Of a stretch of 64,000 nucleotides of DNA, positions 37,900 to 49,654 are shown piece by piece. Position 1 is the first letter of the stretch, and each line of letters begins with the position of its first letter. Below the pieces are notes generated by a model. The model had not been told where the DNA came from. It worked only from the letters and a program-made list of their open reading frames with translations, and did not search any database. The DNA is from Pelodera strongyloides (Eukaryota > Nematoda > Chromadorea > Rhabditida > Rhabditidae): NCBI GenBank assembly GCA_036852015.1, contig JAANDG010000161.1:62001-126000 (forward strand), read 5' to 3'. A program made the translations under genes and the position numbers.

Positions 37900-39040
37900 A
37901 ATTTGGTATTAATTCACTTTTATTAATAACTTTTAGTTCAAGCTGAACAAGGTTATGAAGACGCCAAAACTCGTCCATAATCAACTGATAGAACTAGGTC
38001 TAGCTGCAACGTTTTACAGAAGAAACCCGTTGAACTTATCTATGTATAGTAATATTTACAAACAAGAACCTCAACAAACACTTGTAGTTAGTTAGGGACA
38101 CTGCACTACTATTCCTCGATCTTACAGTAGTGCCATTGAAAGTCTTCAAGCCATGGTTTTCTGCCATACCCAGAAGGCCATAATCCAAAGGGACATTAGA
38201 CTGCAGTAAGTGGTTACAGTAACCCAAGCCAGGGCCACCAGCCTCCCCCACGAGTTTTAGGGAAAAACAACAAAAGACTTCAGACTAAATTAGTGTTTTG
38301 CGCACGTATTGGATCATAGGAGCACAGGCGCGATAACAAAAAAAACAGCATACACATTATGCACATTATGAACATTGTGTAACCCAGCTCAGTTCACTGA
38401 CCCAGAACATCCTGGAAAGCGGTGTGGATCCGGCTCGGTTCTTTGGAGGGCATGCACCGTGAGCTAAAGTGATGATGAAATTACAAATGTTAATTGCCTA
38501 CAATTAGAGTTCCGACAAAATAAACGATGATACCGTAAACCTAATACCTAACAAAGGAAATCACCGAGTCAGTAGTTGTTTTCCAATCAAAGGCCGGGCA
38601 CACGGAAAGTTTTCCTGAATTTTACGGTGCGGAAAAAACCTCTAATGTGAAAACTCCCTTACCAAAAGTCGTCCTAGAGCTACAAGTGGGATTAAAGCAC
38701 TATAAGTAAAAAATCCCCAAATCTACGGTAACCCACCTCTCTCGATGAATCTGCGCACTGCATATGATGTGTTGCGAAGCATCTCGCAGCGTTTTCCCTC
38801 ATCGTTGGACTCTGAGAAACGGCAAGTTATACAGTAAGAAACGGGGACTCTTGGGCAGACTAGATCTACACGCCTGAGTGCTTTTACATACTTATACCCT
38901 TATACGGATTGTACGGTACATATGCATTAGAAAATCAACTATGTACACGGTACACACGGTGTGCTAGACAGCAACATAAGAAAGAGAGGGAGAGTCAGAG
39001 TCGCATTAGTGCTGTTCTATAGCTACCAGAATATCTATCC
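37900..39040. other. intronic or intergenic spacer between copies A and B
   Basis: No exon chain is visible. A minus-strand segment near 38,115-38,250 is open, but part of it (ACAGTAACCCAAGCC) recurs near 41,925, so it belongs to the duplicated unit rather than being an independent gene. Confidence 0.35.
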
Positions 39041-39614
39041 ACTGTACCTCCCCATCATTGGAGTCGACTCCGAGTCCAGCAATGTAGTTCTTGAGGAAGT
39101 CGGGATCCGAGATGGACGAGTTCAGCCACGAGGACGATGAGAGATCTCTCACGGGAGTGGAGGCATCAGACGAGTACTCAGGCGCGACGGGCCGGGGATT
39201 CCGAGGTTTATACTGGTACTCGTTCTTGGCCGGCGGAGCACCAAGCGACGAACTGAAAAATCAAATGGATTATAACTTAGTTACACTGATAAAAGTCGGG
39301 TAGCGGAGGACGAGACTGCGTGGTGCAGTAGCCGATAAAAAGGTGCGCGGCGGCTTCGCCAGTCTTCTCTAGATTCTCGCAAAAGGACACTCACTGAACA
39401 AATGAGAATCTGGCAAGGTCTGGCAAAAAAAGGCGTGATGAGCGGCGAGCGGTTGGCACACCTGTTTTTTTGGCCGCGCATTGTTCACTACTGTAGCTTA
39501 TTCACTTCGTCCTATGTTGTTTTCCGACTATTTTTATGATCTACGGAAGTAGCAAGTAGCTGTGCAATGATTTGCTCATATATCTTGTTTTTCTACTCGC
39601 ATTTTTCTTGTTAA

Positions 39615-39777
39615 AGCGAAATGCTAGTCTCTTTAGAAAATTTGCATATGATAAGCAAATCCTATGTATCCTATGCTAATTTTGTACGATTGCCGTGGAC
39701 GATCGTACAAAATTAGCATAGGATCTATAGGATTTGCTTATCATATGCAAATTTTCCAACGGGGCTAGCATTTCGCT
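39615..39777. mobile_element. TTAA-flanked palindromic MITE (AGCGAAATGC type), copy 2
   Basis: 163 bp, near-identical to the copies at 31,368 and 58,239, with TTAA on both sides. Its right TTAA (39,778-39,781) is also the left TTAA of the next element. Confidence 0.92.
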
Positions 39778-39781
39778 TTAA

Positions 39782-39954
39782 AGCGAAATACCGGCGGGTT
39801 TTTGAAACGCATCGTTGCCAATCTAATTCCTACGTATTTATGCTAATTTACTCGAATTTAGCTCGATTTTCTATTATAATTTAGTTCATTTGCACAAGTT
39901 GAATGAGACTGCTGCTGTACTCGATGTGTTGCAAGAACCGGCCGGTATTTCGCT
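39782..39954. mobile_element. TTAA-flanked foldback MITE (AGCGAAATACC type)
   Basis: 173 bp, starting AGCGAAATACCGGCGGG and ending CCGGTATTTCGCT, with TTAA on both sides. The inner inverted pair is GAAACGCATCG / CGATGTGTTGC. It is more intact than the copy at 6,735-6,907. Confidence 0.88.
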
Positions 39955-40353
39955 TTAAATCAACCATACCCCATTACAGCAATCGATAACTTCTTGTGAA
40001 GGGAGGGTGGGCGGGATCTTGGGTAGATCTTCCATATGACCTAGAAGGAATCAATATCTAAGCTATAATAAATTCCAGAAAAAAAAAGAAACCTTGCACC
40101 GCGTAAAAACAAGGAAAGTGTCCCTCCAGCAAATAATCACTAGTATTTTATTGTTTTTTTACTATACCTATTTTATTGTTGATCAGACTAAAATTTAAGG
40201 TGAAAATCAAATTTTTTGTAGCTTTTCTGAAACATTGCGTTTTCATAGGGTCACGCTCACACAAACAGTGATGCTGGAAAATTTCTTGTATTATGCACAA
40301 AAACTCTGCGATTTCAATTGTGAAAACCCCATTTCCAGAAATTAAAAACTAAA

Positions 40354-40488
40354 CGAGTTATTTGGAAAAAACTACCAGACACAATTTGGAGATGATTGCA
40401 TATTGGATATATGTATGTAAAAGGCGAAACATATGCCTTTCTATGCGACGATATGTTCTTGCCGGGCGTTTTTGCCAAATAACTCGAT
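40354..40488. repeat. foldback element with CGAGTTATTTGG ends
   Basis: CGAGTTATTTGGAAAAAACT at 40,354 pairs with GCGTTTTTGCCAAATAACTCG ending at 40,488. The interior (ATATGTATGTAAAAGGCGAAAC) and right end recur, inverted, at about 41,310-41,440 in the intron-exon region of copy B. It is a small non-coding dispersed element. Confidence 0.65.
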
Positions 40489-42045
40489 TTTACATTTTAT
40501 GCAATGCCGCTTTACGTGATTACGTTTCGCATAGTTCAACGTTCAACCGCATAATCTGAGTATCTTCAAGCCAAGTGACTTTCTCAGAGAGCCTGAGCCT
40601 TTACTATTCGAAAAAAGCAAAAAAATCTACGCCTACGTAAGATGTCCAGGACCAAACCGAACCCTAAAGATATCTAGCATACGTCTCATTGTAAGTCTGG
40701 GCCTACGCTGAGTGCAACGCAAACCTCTTCTCTCTCTAAAAGGCAACATTGTCTGTGAAGAATCGAATAGAAGATCACTGAAGGCCTTGTGCATGAGCAG
40801 GTTCGAATCCTTCAGGAGAGATCCACTAAAATAAATAATTCACAAGGACAATTCTGAAAATTACCGTCGGCTTATCTTGCTCATACACTTACGTTACAAG
40901 CTACCGTAAATAGACATCTGGAACTAACAATAAGTGGAGTAGAGGCCCCGATGTGGTTTATTATATTACCAGACGGCTATCGCCGCCTGAGGCGACTTAC
41001 ATGGAAATATGATTGGTTTAGCATGGACATTCTTATATACAAAGTTTCAAACGTATCATAAGAAATTCACTTAATAGGAAACAATTGCATATGCATAGAT
41101 ATTGAGCTGCGAAACTCTTTTTATACCTGAACAGGAAATTTGCATTTCGTAACGCACATCGGTATGCAAATTAGGCTACAGTTACTCTTTTATATAATAA
41201 GATAGTTGCATGGCTTAGGCTTAGGCTCTGTAATAAAGTCATTTGGTTTGAAAATACTCAGATTATGCGAACGTAATCACGTAAAACCGTATCGCGTGAA
41301 ACGTTAAATAGGCGAGTTATTTGACAAAAACGCCCGGCACGAACATATCGTAGTCAAAAAAAGCGTATGTTTCGCCTGTTACATACATATATCCAATACC
41401 CAATAATCTCCAAATTTTGGCTAATCTCCAAAGAAAATTCTGCTAAGACTACTGTATCAAACTGCAGGAACTTACAGTACACCCATCTGGCGATCGAACG
41501 TCTTCTAACTGGGATGAGGTTAGCTCGGAATCCATCACACAGTGGCATCACTACGGTAACCGATGTCGGTAAGGTGATCATTACTGGTACAGTCACCGGA
41601 ATGGTGAATCCTTCCTCGGTGTGAAGAGTTCTGGAAGCGGAGAATTCATACACAGATGCGTACTTCATTTGAGTAAATCGCCTTGATTTCAAGCTAGAAA
41701 GTACAAGGCTTGGCCACTTTCAAGCTACAAAGTACAAGGCTTGGCCACTTCATGACAAAAAAAGGCTTGCAGTTGCAGACTTGCAGCAGAGGCAACAGAA
41801 AAGTATGTGTTGCGTTTTCTCTTAGACACTACAGTAATTTAATCAAAAGTCATTAAAGTTTATGAGTTTCTACTGTAGTCTCAAGGAATATTTGATTACT
41901 GTGCTTAACTACAGTAACCCAAGCCAAGGCCCTCAGTATCTACCTACCGTAAACCCAATTCGCTCCCCTCAATCTCACTTATCGTACACCCCGACATTGA
42001 TTTCATTACTGTACTGTACTTTGGTGTCTGTAACCTCCACCGTAC

Positions 42046-42248
42046 CTCTTCATCATTGGAGTCGACTCCGAGTCCAGCAATGTAGTTCTTGAGGAAGTCG
42101 GGATCCGAGATGGACGAGTTCAGCCACGAGGACGATGAGGGATCCCTGACTGGAGTGAAGGCATCGGACGAGTACTGACCGGGGAATGGGCCGGGGATTC
42201 CGAGGTTTATGGTGCTCTTTCTTGGCCTAAGGAGCACCACGCGAGGAA
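42046..42248 (-). CDS. third copy (C) of the SSISDPDFLKNYI exon
   Basis: The exon is 203 bases, from a GATTTTCCAG acceptor to a GTACGG donor on the minus strand. The second half is the same as in copies A and B (SSSSWLNSSISDPDFLKNYI, ending DSNDEE). The first half reads differently (RVVLLRPRKSTINLGIPGPF) because a frame offset against copies A and B is corrected part way. It joins in phase with the upstream exon 42,895-42,774. The upstream intron (42,249-42,440) is similar to that of copy B (39,253-39,480), so B and C are the closer pair. Confidence 0.45.
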
Positions 42249-42773
42249 CTGGAAAATCAAATGGATTATAACTTGTTTACAGTGATAAAAGTCGTGTGGC
42301 GGCGGTGAGGGCCTAGCGCTTCGCAGCAGCACATAAAAAGGTGAGCGACGACTTCGTTTATTTTCGCTATGTTCTCGCAAAAGGACAATCGGTGACCTAG
42401 GGAACCTGGCGAGGATTTCAAAAAAATAAGACATCCTACCAAACGTGCTTGTCCTACATTTTGCGTCCAGCTTGCATGTTTCCTTCGAACAACATGAAGT
42501 AGAAGAACGTGCAGCAAATGAAGCAATAGGATGCGAACATCAACAAACACTAGCATCCTGCCTACAATTAGTTGATCATAAAACATAAATAAAGTTTTAA
42601 TAGATTATCATTACCCGCGCACAAGAATTGCATTACTGTAGTGGTCTCACTAAGGGAATAGTCAAAAGCTTCGGCCACACTGCAAAATACATATAGCGAA
42701 CTCTGGAAGGCGTCAATCCATACGAATTTGTGCCGCCACTAAACGTTATCTATTATCTTTTATGTAAACCCAC

Positions 42774-45701
42774 CGTGATGAAAGTAGTTACTCCTAGTGG
42801 ATAGCTCGAGGTCGAGGCCTATGCTTTTCATGAAGGTGTTTCCTGGAGGCCACAAATACTGCCTATTTCCAAAGCGTCCTTGCTCGTCAGGTGCGCTTGA
42901 AATAGAATAATGCAGTGAATATTTGAAATAAAAGTCAGTTCTGGAAATAGCAAATCAATCCGCACGAAACCTAAAATACAAAAGCGAAAAATTTCACAAG
43001 AAGTCTAAGTCTTCTCCTTTACACAAGAAACTCATAAGAAATTAACATGCGGAAATTTTTCGACCAATATACACTACCTGTAACTAACTAGTCGGTAATC
43101 ATTTTTCGGAGGTTTCGGACGTATTTTCTTGCTTTTGGTCCAGGCTCTTGTTATGAAGAAATTGCACACTAAAAACCGCGGTAAGTGCTAGGATGTTGCC
43201 GTCATACAGCTACCGTACTAAAATCTGCAAAATAGCTTTGCGCAATAAGCTTCATTGCATGTAGAAACCTAGGTAGTATTTGAGTGAGTGACAATATGTT
43301 ATTGGGCGAATGCAGAAATAAAACGCTTTTGGCCAGAAAATACATTCTTATGTAGCTCCTTTTAGGTATTGGCAAACTACTCTCCGAATTCTGCTACATA
43401 CGCAAAGCGGTTGAAAACGGTATTTTTACCTTGTCAACAAGCAAGTTTCAAAACGTAATGCTCACCTTCAAAACCGGGGTGAACGTCAATGGTTCAAAAT
43501 CGCTGAATGGAAGAAATTAATCCCAATAGTCATGTATTTCATGTGCCAAATATCTGCTTGTGAGAGAAAACACAAATATTTTCAAAGTTAACACAACTTA
43601 TTCTCGGAATACGGATGTAAACCTATGTTTGGAATTCTAGATTTTAAACACAATATCTGAAAACACTGATGAAACTTAGCGCGCACGCCGTGAGCAAACA
43701 TTTTACAACGGCGTGCCACTTTTTTCAGCGACGCATGTACGCCGCAAAGTTTGAGAGGAAACGTACCCTGCTACACAGCAACATGGATGAGGTCGAGGCT
43801 CCAATCGTCCAGAGCGTCCACACCTTCCCAACACGCGAGCCCAGCACGAATTCCAACTTTAAACGCATAAGTTCGATAAGTGAAAGCAGAACTTAAATCC
43901 CATGATCAGGCTAATGCTAAACCGAACCCATTTTAGTAGACTAAGTTATGACTAACGAGCCTAGCTACAGGGGTTCAATTATTTCGGGTAGAGCTAAATA
44001 ACTAAGGTGGCAACACTCCTTTGCCTTACACATACTATTAAAAAGTTGAATTTCATATTCCATCTCTTATTTACATCCTGCTGAAACGAACCCACATATA
44101 CCAATTCGTGGCAGTAGGTTCGACTTGTATACCATTTCCATGAACCATTCGTCGTCCTCGAACAGTGTCTTATTCAACCCTTCACCACTGTCTGAGAGCC
44201 TAACTAATCTTGAAGTAACAGAACCTGAAAATAACAAATTAATAGAGTAGTGAAATGTTCCAACCTGAAAAGCGTAATAAAAAAGGAAATCTGAAATTGA
44301 TTAGAAAAACCTGAAATATATTATTAAATAAATAAAAATAAATCTGGCTGTGGTGACTTTTATATGTTTTCTAAAGGGTGAGTATGATCTCCCCCCAGAG
44401 ACGTCGACCTAAATCAGAGCTCCCCTGAGAGTTGCACCCCCTCAGGGTACGGGTTGGGAGAGGGGGCCCAGACCCCCGGGAGTCCAGTGCTGAACCTCTC
44501 CCTACCCAAGGTAACACCGACTTAGGTAGATCACCTTGGACCGTCCCACTGGGACCACTTTGGGTCGCGCATGTGAATTAATCAATAAATCATGGGCAGC
44601 AACGGAGGGCTTCCCCTAGCGGCTGTGATCCGGTCTAACCCACCCACCCTTCCTTCGTTAGACCGAACCACTTTTTTTTTCTTTTGGCTATTTACAAGAG
44701 GAGAAGACTAGTGCAAAGTATCACAAAGGATCGCAAATGTAACAAAAACTATGGCAAGTAAAAGGTATTGCAAAGTGGTATTACAAAAGTGAAAAAATAC
44801 TTCAAAATAGCTCAAAGTGAAACCTATAGCAAAAAGTATTGCAAGTGTCGCTCGTAGTGCAAACTAGTATAACAAAGTATAAAATATTACAAGATATCCG
44901 TTTAAAAACTCTATAGGTCACGTTGGCCCGGGTTCACCAACATTTCCGAGAAGTATAAGTTGTATAAGTATCACTACAACTTTCAATCTAAAACTTTCAA
45001 TACAGTCATCGTCACTTCAAACACTTTCGGAGAACTCTTTGTATCATCATAACCATATTAGGCATTGGTCGGAAACAGTTGGCGCAACCCGGATGAAAAC
45101 AAAATAAATTCGGTTGCAGGGGACTTAAACTTAAATCTACCTGGGAAACAACAAGGTTACGATATGTATGAAACTATATTAGGGGTTGACTAGATTCGAT
45201 GATTAAATTATATTCGTTTATGACGGCCAACTTTTATGTAAACACTTTGCTCCAGTATCTCATATGCAGGATGAAGGATTTTATGGCGACTTCACAGCAG
45301 ATAAGTCGCCTTCGGATGCCACAGAGAAGAATTGGGCATCTCTGAAAACGTCAAGCGTTTACACTTGCTAAAGTAAGTCAAAAGTGCAAACCACTTGTAC
45401 AGTGTAAAACAAAGTGGGTGCCAGCGCGAGACAGCGCACGCACCACAGGGTGCACGGCGGTTGCGCCCCGTTGCTCTAAAGGCTTGAATTCTGGTTGGCG
45501 CACTTCTGGCGCACTTCTGGCGCACCAACAGTAACAGTATGTATGCTGCGATTCCTCCAAAAATACCCGCCATATGGTGGATTCGTTTTTATGCGCGCGG
45601 CGCCATCATCAGTAATATAATACTAACTTACAGTTATCCACATGGCGGGAAAGAGTCGCACGCGGGAAGGAAGTTGTATTATCCGCTATTCCTTGATGAG
45701 C
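42774..45701 (-). CDS. central exons of an unrecognised minus-strand gene
   Basis: Four exons join in one frame: 45,701-45,632 (AHQGIADNTTSFPRATLS), 44,224-44,102 (SVTSRLVRLSDSGEGLNK, then FEDDEWFMEMVYKSNLLPR), 43,168-43,078 (CNFFITRAWTKSKKIRPKPP) and 42,895-42,774 (APDEQGRFGNRQYLWPPGN, then SIGLDLELSTRSNYFHH). Phases are 0/1, 1/1, 1/2 and 2/1. A dispersed repeat (44,325-44,790) lies in the first intron. The last exon is phase-compatible with copy C at 42,248. Residue composition is that of a normal globular protein. I do not recognise the family and give no function. Confidence 0.55.
43729..43896 (+). other. plus-strand terminal-exon-like segment inside an intron
   Basis: After a CACTTTTTTCAG acceptor, 55 codons are open to TAA. 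They read RRMYAAKFERKRTLLHSN, then EAPIVQSVHTFPTREPST, and end KRISSISESRT. The basic, Ser-rich tail looks like a cytoplasmic C-terminus of a membrane protein. It lies on the opposite strand to, and within an intron (44,101-43,169) of, the minus-strand gene. No upstream exon was found, so it may be a stranded fragment. Confidence 0.3.
44325..44790 (-). repeat. dispersed repeat, copy 2 (inverted)
   Basis: Inverted complement of 9,640-10,075 with very few differences across the GC-rich core, including CCCCCGGGAGTCCAGTGCT and the CTGGCTGTGGTGAC end. It sits in an intron of the minus-strand gene. Confidence 0.8.
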
Positions 45702-46057
45702 CTCAGTAAAATGCCTCGACTTAGATTATCTAAATTAGAACAATTTAGTTCAACCTGTTTTTCACATGAATCTTAATAAATATGAGAGCACAGTCAATGT
45801 GAATTTTTCCTGAAGCAAAAGAGAAAATGCAAACCTTATTGATCAATTCGGCCAGAAGTCAGGGAGTACTTGCGGGTCAACGCAGGGAGTATTTGCGGGT
45901 CCAATTCCAGTTAGCTTTGGAACTTGAAAAGCGGCTAGCAACCTGAAAAATACCAATTTTATGAGGTTGTTTTGTAACTTGTCTAACAAGCCAATATTAA
46001 CTGCATGATAACAAGCAAATGGAGATATCTAGCCTAATTCAAAAGTTATGAGCTTAC

Positions 46058-46181
46058 CGCGATGTACATCACACAGTTGACAGCCATTTGTTTGCGGCGA
46101 ACTTGCGGCTGCGGGGATGTTATAGGTAGAACATGGCAGTTTCTTGGATCCTTCCTTATAAACGTGAAGTGGTGAAGAGTA
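46058..46181 (-). CDS. probable exon of the minus-strand gene
   Basis: Acceptor CCTTTTAG, donor GTAAGC, 124 bases, phase 0 to 1, fully open. It reads YSSPLHVYKEGSKKLPCSTY, then a Pro/Ala/Ser-rich stretch and CQLCDVHR. The next exon downstream (45,701) starts in phase 0, so at least one exon between them is unresolved. An open segment at about 45,940-45,845 is a candidate but does not fit in phase. Confidence 0.4.
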
Positions 46182-47065
46182 CTAAAAGGCGAATTATATT
46201 GAAAGCGTAAGGACCACATGCATGGCTTACAATTAGATTGTTCTCGGATTAGCCGGGTCTTAATGATCAGTAAGCCTTTGGGTGCTTTTGCCTGTTAACG
46301 GCCCAAAACAAACGAATTCCAACCGACATTAGTAAAATATTTAGCGCGAACTGGGATAATGTTTCATTGAGAATAATAGATCAGCAGTCGCTTGCAATTA
46401 CAACTGTACCGTATGGCGCGGCGCGCACACACGCCGCGCGTTAAAAGGTTGTTAAAAAAGTGTGGTGTGGGTGAGCCATGGATACACAAAAAAGTGTGAA
46501 AATGCAGTTGGCGCAAATGTTTCACTTTTTAGAGGGGAGTGTCCAGCAACCACAGTTGCGCTAATATTTTCCGCCGCCAAAGTGCCAAATGTGTGCCATT
46601 GGTACTCAGAGTGCGCCATATATGTGCATGTCGCAGTGCAATAGCGCCGCCAATTTGTTCTTGCGCTCTACATTGGCCATAATTGCCTCGGGTTTGGAAC
46701 AACAAGTACATTGTATCCGAAAAATTCAGAGCCAACGTAAAAAGGTAAAATAAGTACCTCATATCACTTCCCCTATGAATTCCATTCATAGTGTGGTAGG
46801 AATGGCGCGGCAGATTTCAGCTTCACGGCGGCTCCTCACGAGGTTGAGTTCATGCGGAGTGCTAAATATTTCATTATATAATTAAACAAATAACAAAACG
46901 CAAGCTGCGCCAAGCACGCGCTTGCCCGCTAGATGATGGAAAAGAACGTATGCCACGCACAGTTTATTGGTACGAAAAAAGACACCTAGATAATATCAGG
47001 TAATTTCACAACCGATAAATCCATAGCAAATCGATTGATATCTGGTGCCAAATGCATATGTTTAC

Positions 47066-47595
47066 CTCAGTATGTCTCCCGCGCCAATTTAGCGACTTCT
47101 TATTAGCGAGATTGCCGCACCCCAGTAGATGATGAGAAGATTCATTTCTTCAGTAGAAATTCCCACGACAAAGCCGTTCTAAAATGGTAATATGTTAATA
47201 TTTATAGATCAATTTTCAACAACAATCCAACCGTCCCCGCCATCTATAATAAACAGTAAAGCCCTAAAAAACATAGATTTACCTCATTTCGTGTCTTCCA
47301 ATAAATTCCATTCCCATTTTGGATGGAATGGAGACGAAAGACTCCCACCAACCATTTAGTGGCACTTGAAATGGGCTAATCTGAAAAGCACAATGTTAGA
47401 AAATTCGAACCCTTGGGATGTGATTGTGTCACCATATTTATAAACAAGAGAGTCTATCAATGTTTAGACTAGTGACTGAGACTGAGGTTACATAAGCTTA
47501 CCTCTCAAAAAAGAGCGCCATTTATTCGCTAGAATGTCGCCGAGAGGCCGTACAAGTTGAGAAGCGCCCGCCCATTCAAGACGTGTGGAAAAGCA
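47066..47595 (-). CDS. probable exons of the minus-strand gene, phase unresolved
   Basis: Three exon-like segments have good splice sites: 47,595-47,502 (CFSTRLEWAGASQLVRPLG), 47,380-47,283 (ISPFQVPLNGWWESFVSIPS) and 47,178-47,066 (NGFVVGISTEEMNLLIIYWG). Each is open in a protein-like frame, but the three frames do not connect in phase. Either intermediate exons are missed or the region has suffered small indels. The middle one is the most convincing. Confidence 0.35.
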
Positions 47596-48422
47596 CTAAA
47601 AATGTTATGATAGATAAAAAGCTAATGCTAGTGGTTACAATGAACAAGTACTAGCCAAACTGTTGCGATGCGCATGCTATGAATGTTCGCGTCCGTGCCC
47701 GGGGCATGCGGCGGGTGCGCAGAGAATGTACTATATGCTACCGCGCCGAGACATAGAGGTACCGCGTAATCCCAACCCAACCAGCGTAACACATAACGCA
47801 AGGAAATATTTAATTTTGGAATATTGGAATTGTTTTTTATCTATGTATCAACAGTACTGACATTTGAGGCAGCTAATGCTTCGTACAACCACGCGCACGT
47901 GAGAGTTTTCTGCCAGATTTGCGCAAGAACATGTACAATTCCAGCTGGGGCTGCAGCTGCAGTGGGCATTTTTAGAAGTGGCCGCAAAAATGTTCAATTT
48001 GTCCGAAAAGACAAAAACCACAATAAAAACATACATACAAGCATAAATGTACCTCATATCACATCTTCCAAGAAGGGCATTCTTGTTGTGTGGGCAAGAA
48101 TGGTGCCGCGCCCGTCCGATGCAGTCGTTACGCAGCGGCCCCTCCGAGCGTTGATCATACGGAGCCTAATAATTTCATTATGCAAATAAGTAAACAAAAC
48201 GCAACATCTGACGAAAATTTTCAAGCTCAGGCTCCAAGGATGCGAAAAAGGCACAGCACCTAGTTGGCGCAGCAGCGGCGCATGTGTGGCGCACCAGTCA
48301 TGCTCATAAGTGACATCTACAAAAGTACGCCGGATGTACGCCAACTACCTTTTCCAGCACCCTATAGAATGAGCGCGCGTCGAACGTGCAAACTTTCATC
48401 AGTGAAATAATTAATAACTTAC

Positions 48423-49654
48423 AGCAATCCACTTTGCGTAACGTAGAGCGATCGCACGACAGTCTTGATCGACCTTCCTTTCCTCGGACGTAAGGCACAG
48501 GGGAAAGAGCTCCAGACGCTGGAAACTTTCTCCAGAGGTAGGTGATTTGCCTAAACAAAATATTGTATTATGATATTAGTCTAATTAGCCAGCCCGTGGT
48601 GACGTGGCTAGCGATGCAACTCACGTAACGGGGGTTCAATTCATGCACGCGGCTGGTTGCGGGTGGTAAAATAGTACCAGATGAAACATGGGAAGCTTTC
48701 TTAGATAAGGGCTGACCACCCCTTCCGTAATCAAATATAGCCTATATCTCTGGAGCGCACCAGTTTGGTACACCAGCTTTACTAACGCTTTAGCTTTATT
48801 AGTCTAATTTATAAAGATATAGACGAAAAGTTCATATTTTATTCGAATACCTTATATCCGTCAGTAGTCCTTCAGGATCCCATTGCATAAGCGTGGTTGA
48901 GACCTCATCAGAAACTGATGGCCACTAGGTGCTTCTTTCGTGGCATCAACAAGCAACGCCATCCAGCTTCCACATCGCAGCAGGGTTGAAACCACCCTTT
49001 CGTCTGAAAGAACACATACGTTGATAATAATCAAGAAATATTATTGAAATACTAACAGGTTATATATGTTATAGTTATGCATTACAATCAAATAACTAAC
49101 AACAACAAGTTGGAAAGTTATAAAATAAAATGGGCTGGTTTTTCGCTCTAATAAATTTTATTTTTTTACTCTGGAAAGTTCACATCTATAGGTTTTGTAC
49201 ACATTCAACCAGGAAAACCATCAAGTGTGATCTCATCATTTAGAATACTGTATACCACAAAAATGACTAACTTACATTTTTCAGCTTTTATCGGTTTCGC
49301 TTCACATTCGAAGCAATTCCTCCTTTCCATGCGCCATCTTCAGCATACCATTGCGGACGACGAGAAAGATGCACTGAAATCAAAGTAATTAACAAACAAT
49401 CTTGATGTTTTGTGCACCATTATTGAGGAAAACGTGTGCCCCGTTCAACCACAATGTTTCACTATTTACGAAAGTTGTTTTATGGCGGTGGTACTCGTAC
49501 TGATGAGGCCCGGCGCAAGTGCCGCACAAAAAAAGGATGCTCGCACCCTGTTGCTCGGTGGAATGCACTACATAGCACCACATTTTGCACAAATTGAAAC
49601 TTACCTAATCAGACGACTCATGGGGAAAAGCAGGAAACTTTCTTCATCTGCCAT
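48423..49654 (-). CDS. 5' exons of an unrecognised minus-strand gene
   Basis: ATG at 49,654 starts MADEESFLLFPMSRLI. Four exons join in phase: 49,654-49,605, 49,373-49,349, 49,003-48,916 and 48,550-48,423, with donors GTAAGT, GTATGC, GTTTCT and GTAAGT. The third reads TKGWFQPCCDVEAGWRCLLM. The fourth reads SKSPTSGESFQRLELFPLCL and continues with a Lys/Arg/Asp-rich segment to AKWIA. An acceptor (TTATTTTTAG) lies 46 bases before the ATG and could be a trans-splice site. Exon 2 is only 25 bases, and an alternative frame through the same place (HLSRRPQWYAEDGAWKGG) is also protein-like, so this exon is uncertain. Presumably this is the start of the gene whose later exons lie at 47.6-35.8 kb. Confidence 0.4.

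Larger units (their letters stand above)
39048..41693 (-). pseudogene. 3' exon cassette copy B, damaged
   Basis: Exons matching copy A are at 41,693-41,476, 40,825-40,735, 40,040-39,970 and 39,252-39,048. The first is well preserved and reads TEEGFTIPVTVPVMITLPTS followed by CDGFRANLIPVRRRSIARW to a GTAAGT donor. The second is 91 bases instead of 98 and has an in-frame stop. The third is 71 instead of 75. The last uses a different acceptor (GATTTTTCAG) from copy A but preserves the SSSSWLNSSISDPDFLKNYI block. Two TTAA MITEs and a hairpin have entered its introns. This copy cannot encode the full cassette by itself. Confidence 0.55.

Noticed and set aside
41208..41225. TTAGGC telomere-type repeat
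   Set aside because: Only two tandem units, which is consistent with chance.
43465..43501. Short exon reading DFEPLTFTPVLK on the minus strand
   Set aside because: It does not fit in phase, whereas the flanking exons (44,102 and 43,168) join directly in phase without it.
48595..48660. tRNA-like sequence with GGGGTTCAATTC resembling a B box
   Set aside because: I could not fold an acceptor stem or anticodon arm around it. At most it is a tRNA-derived fragment.
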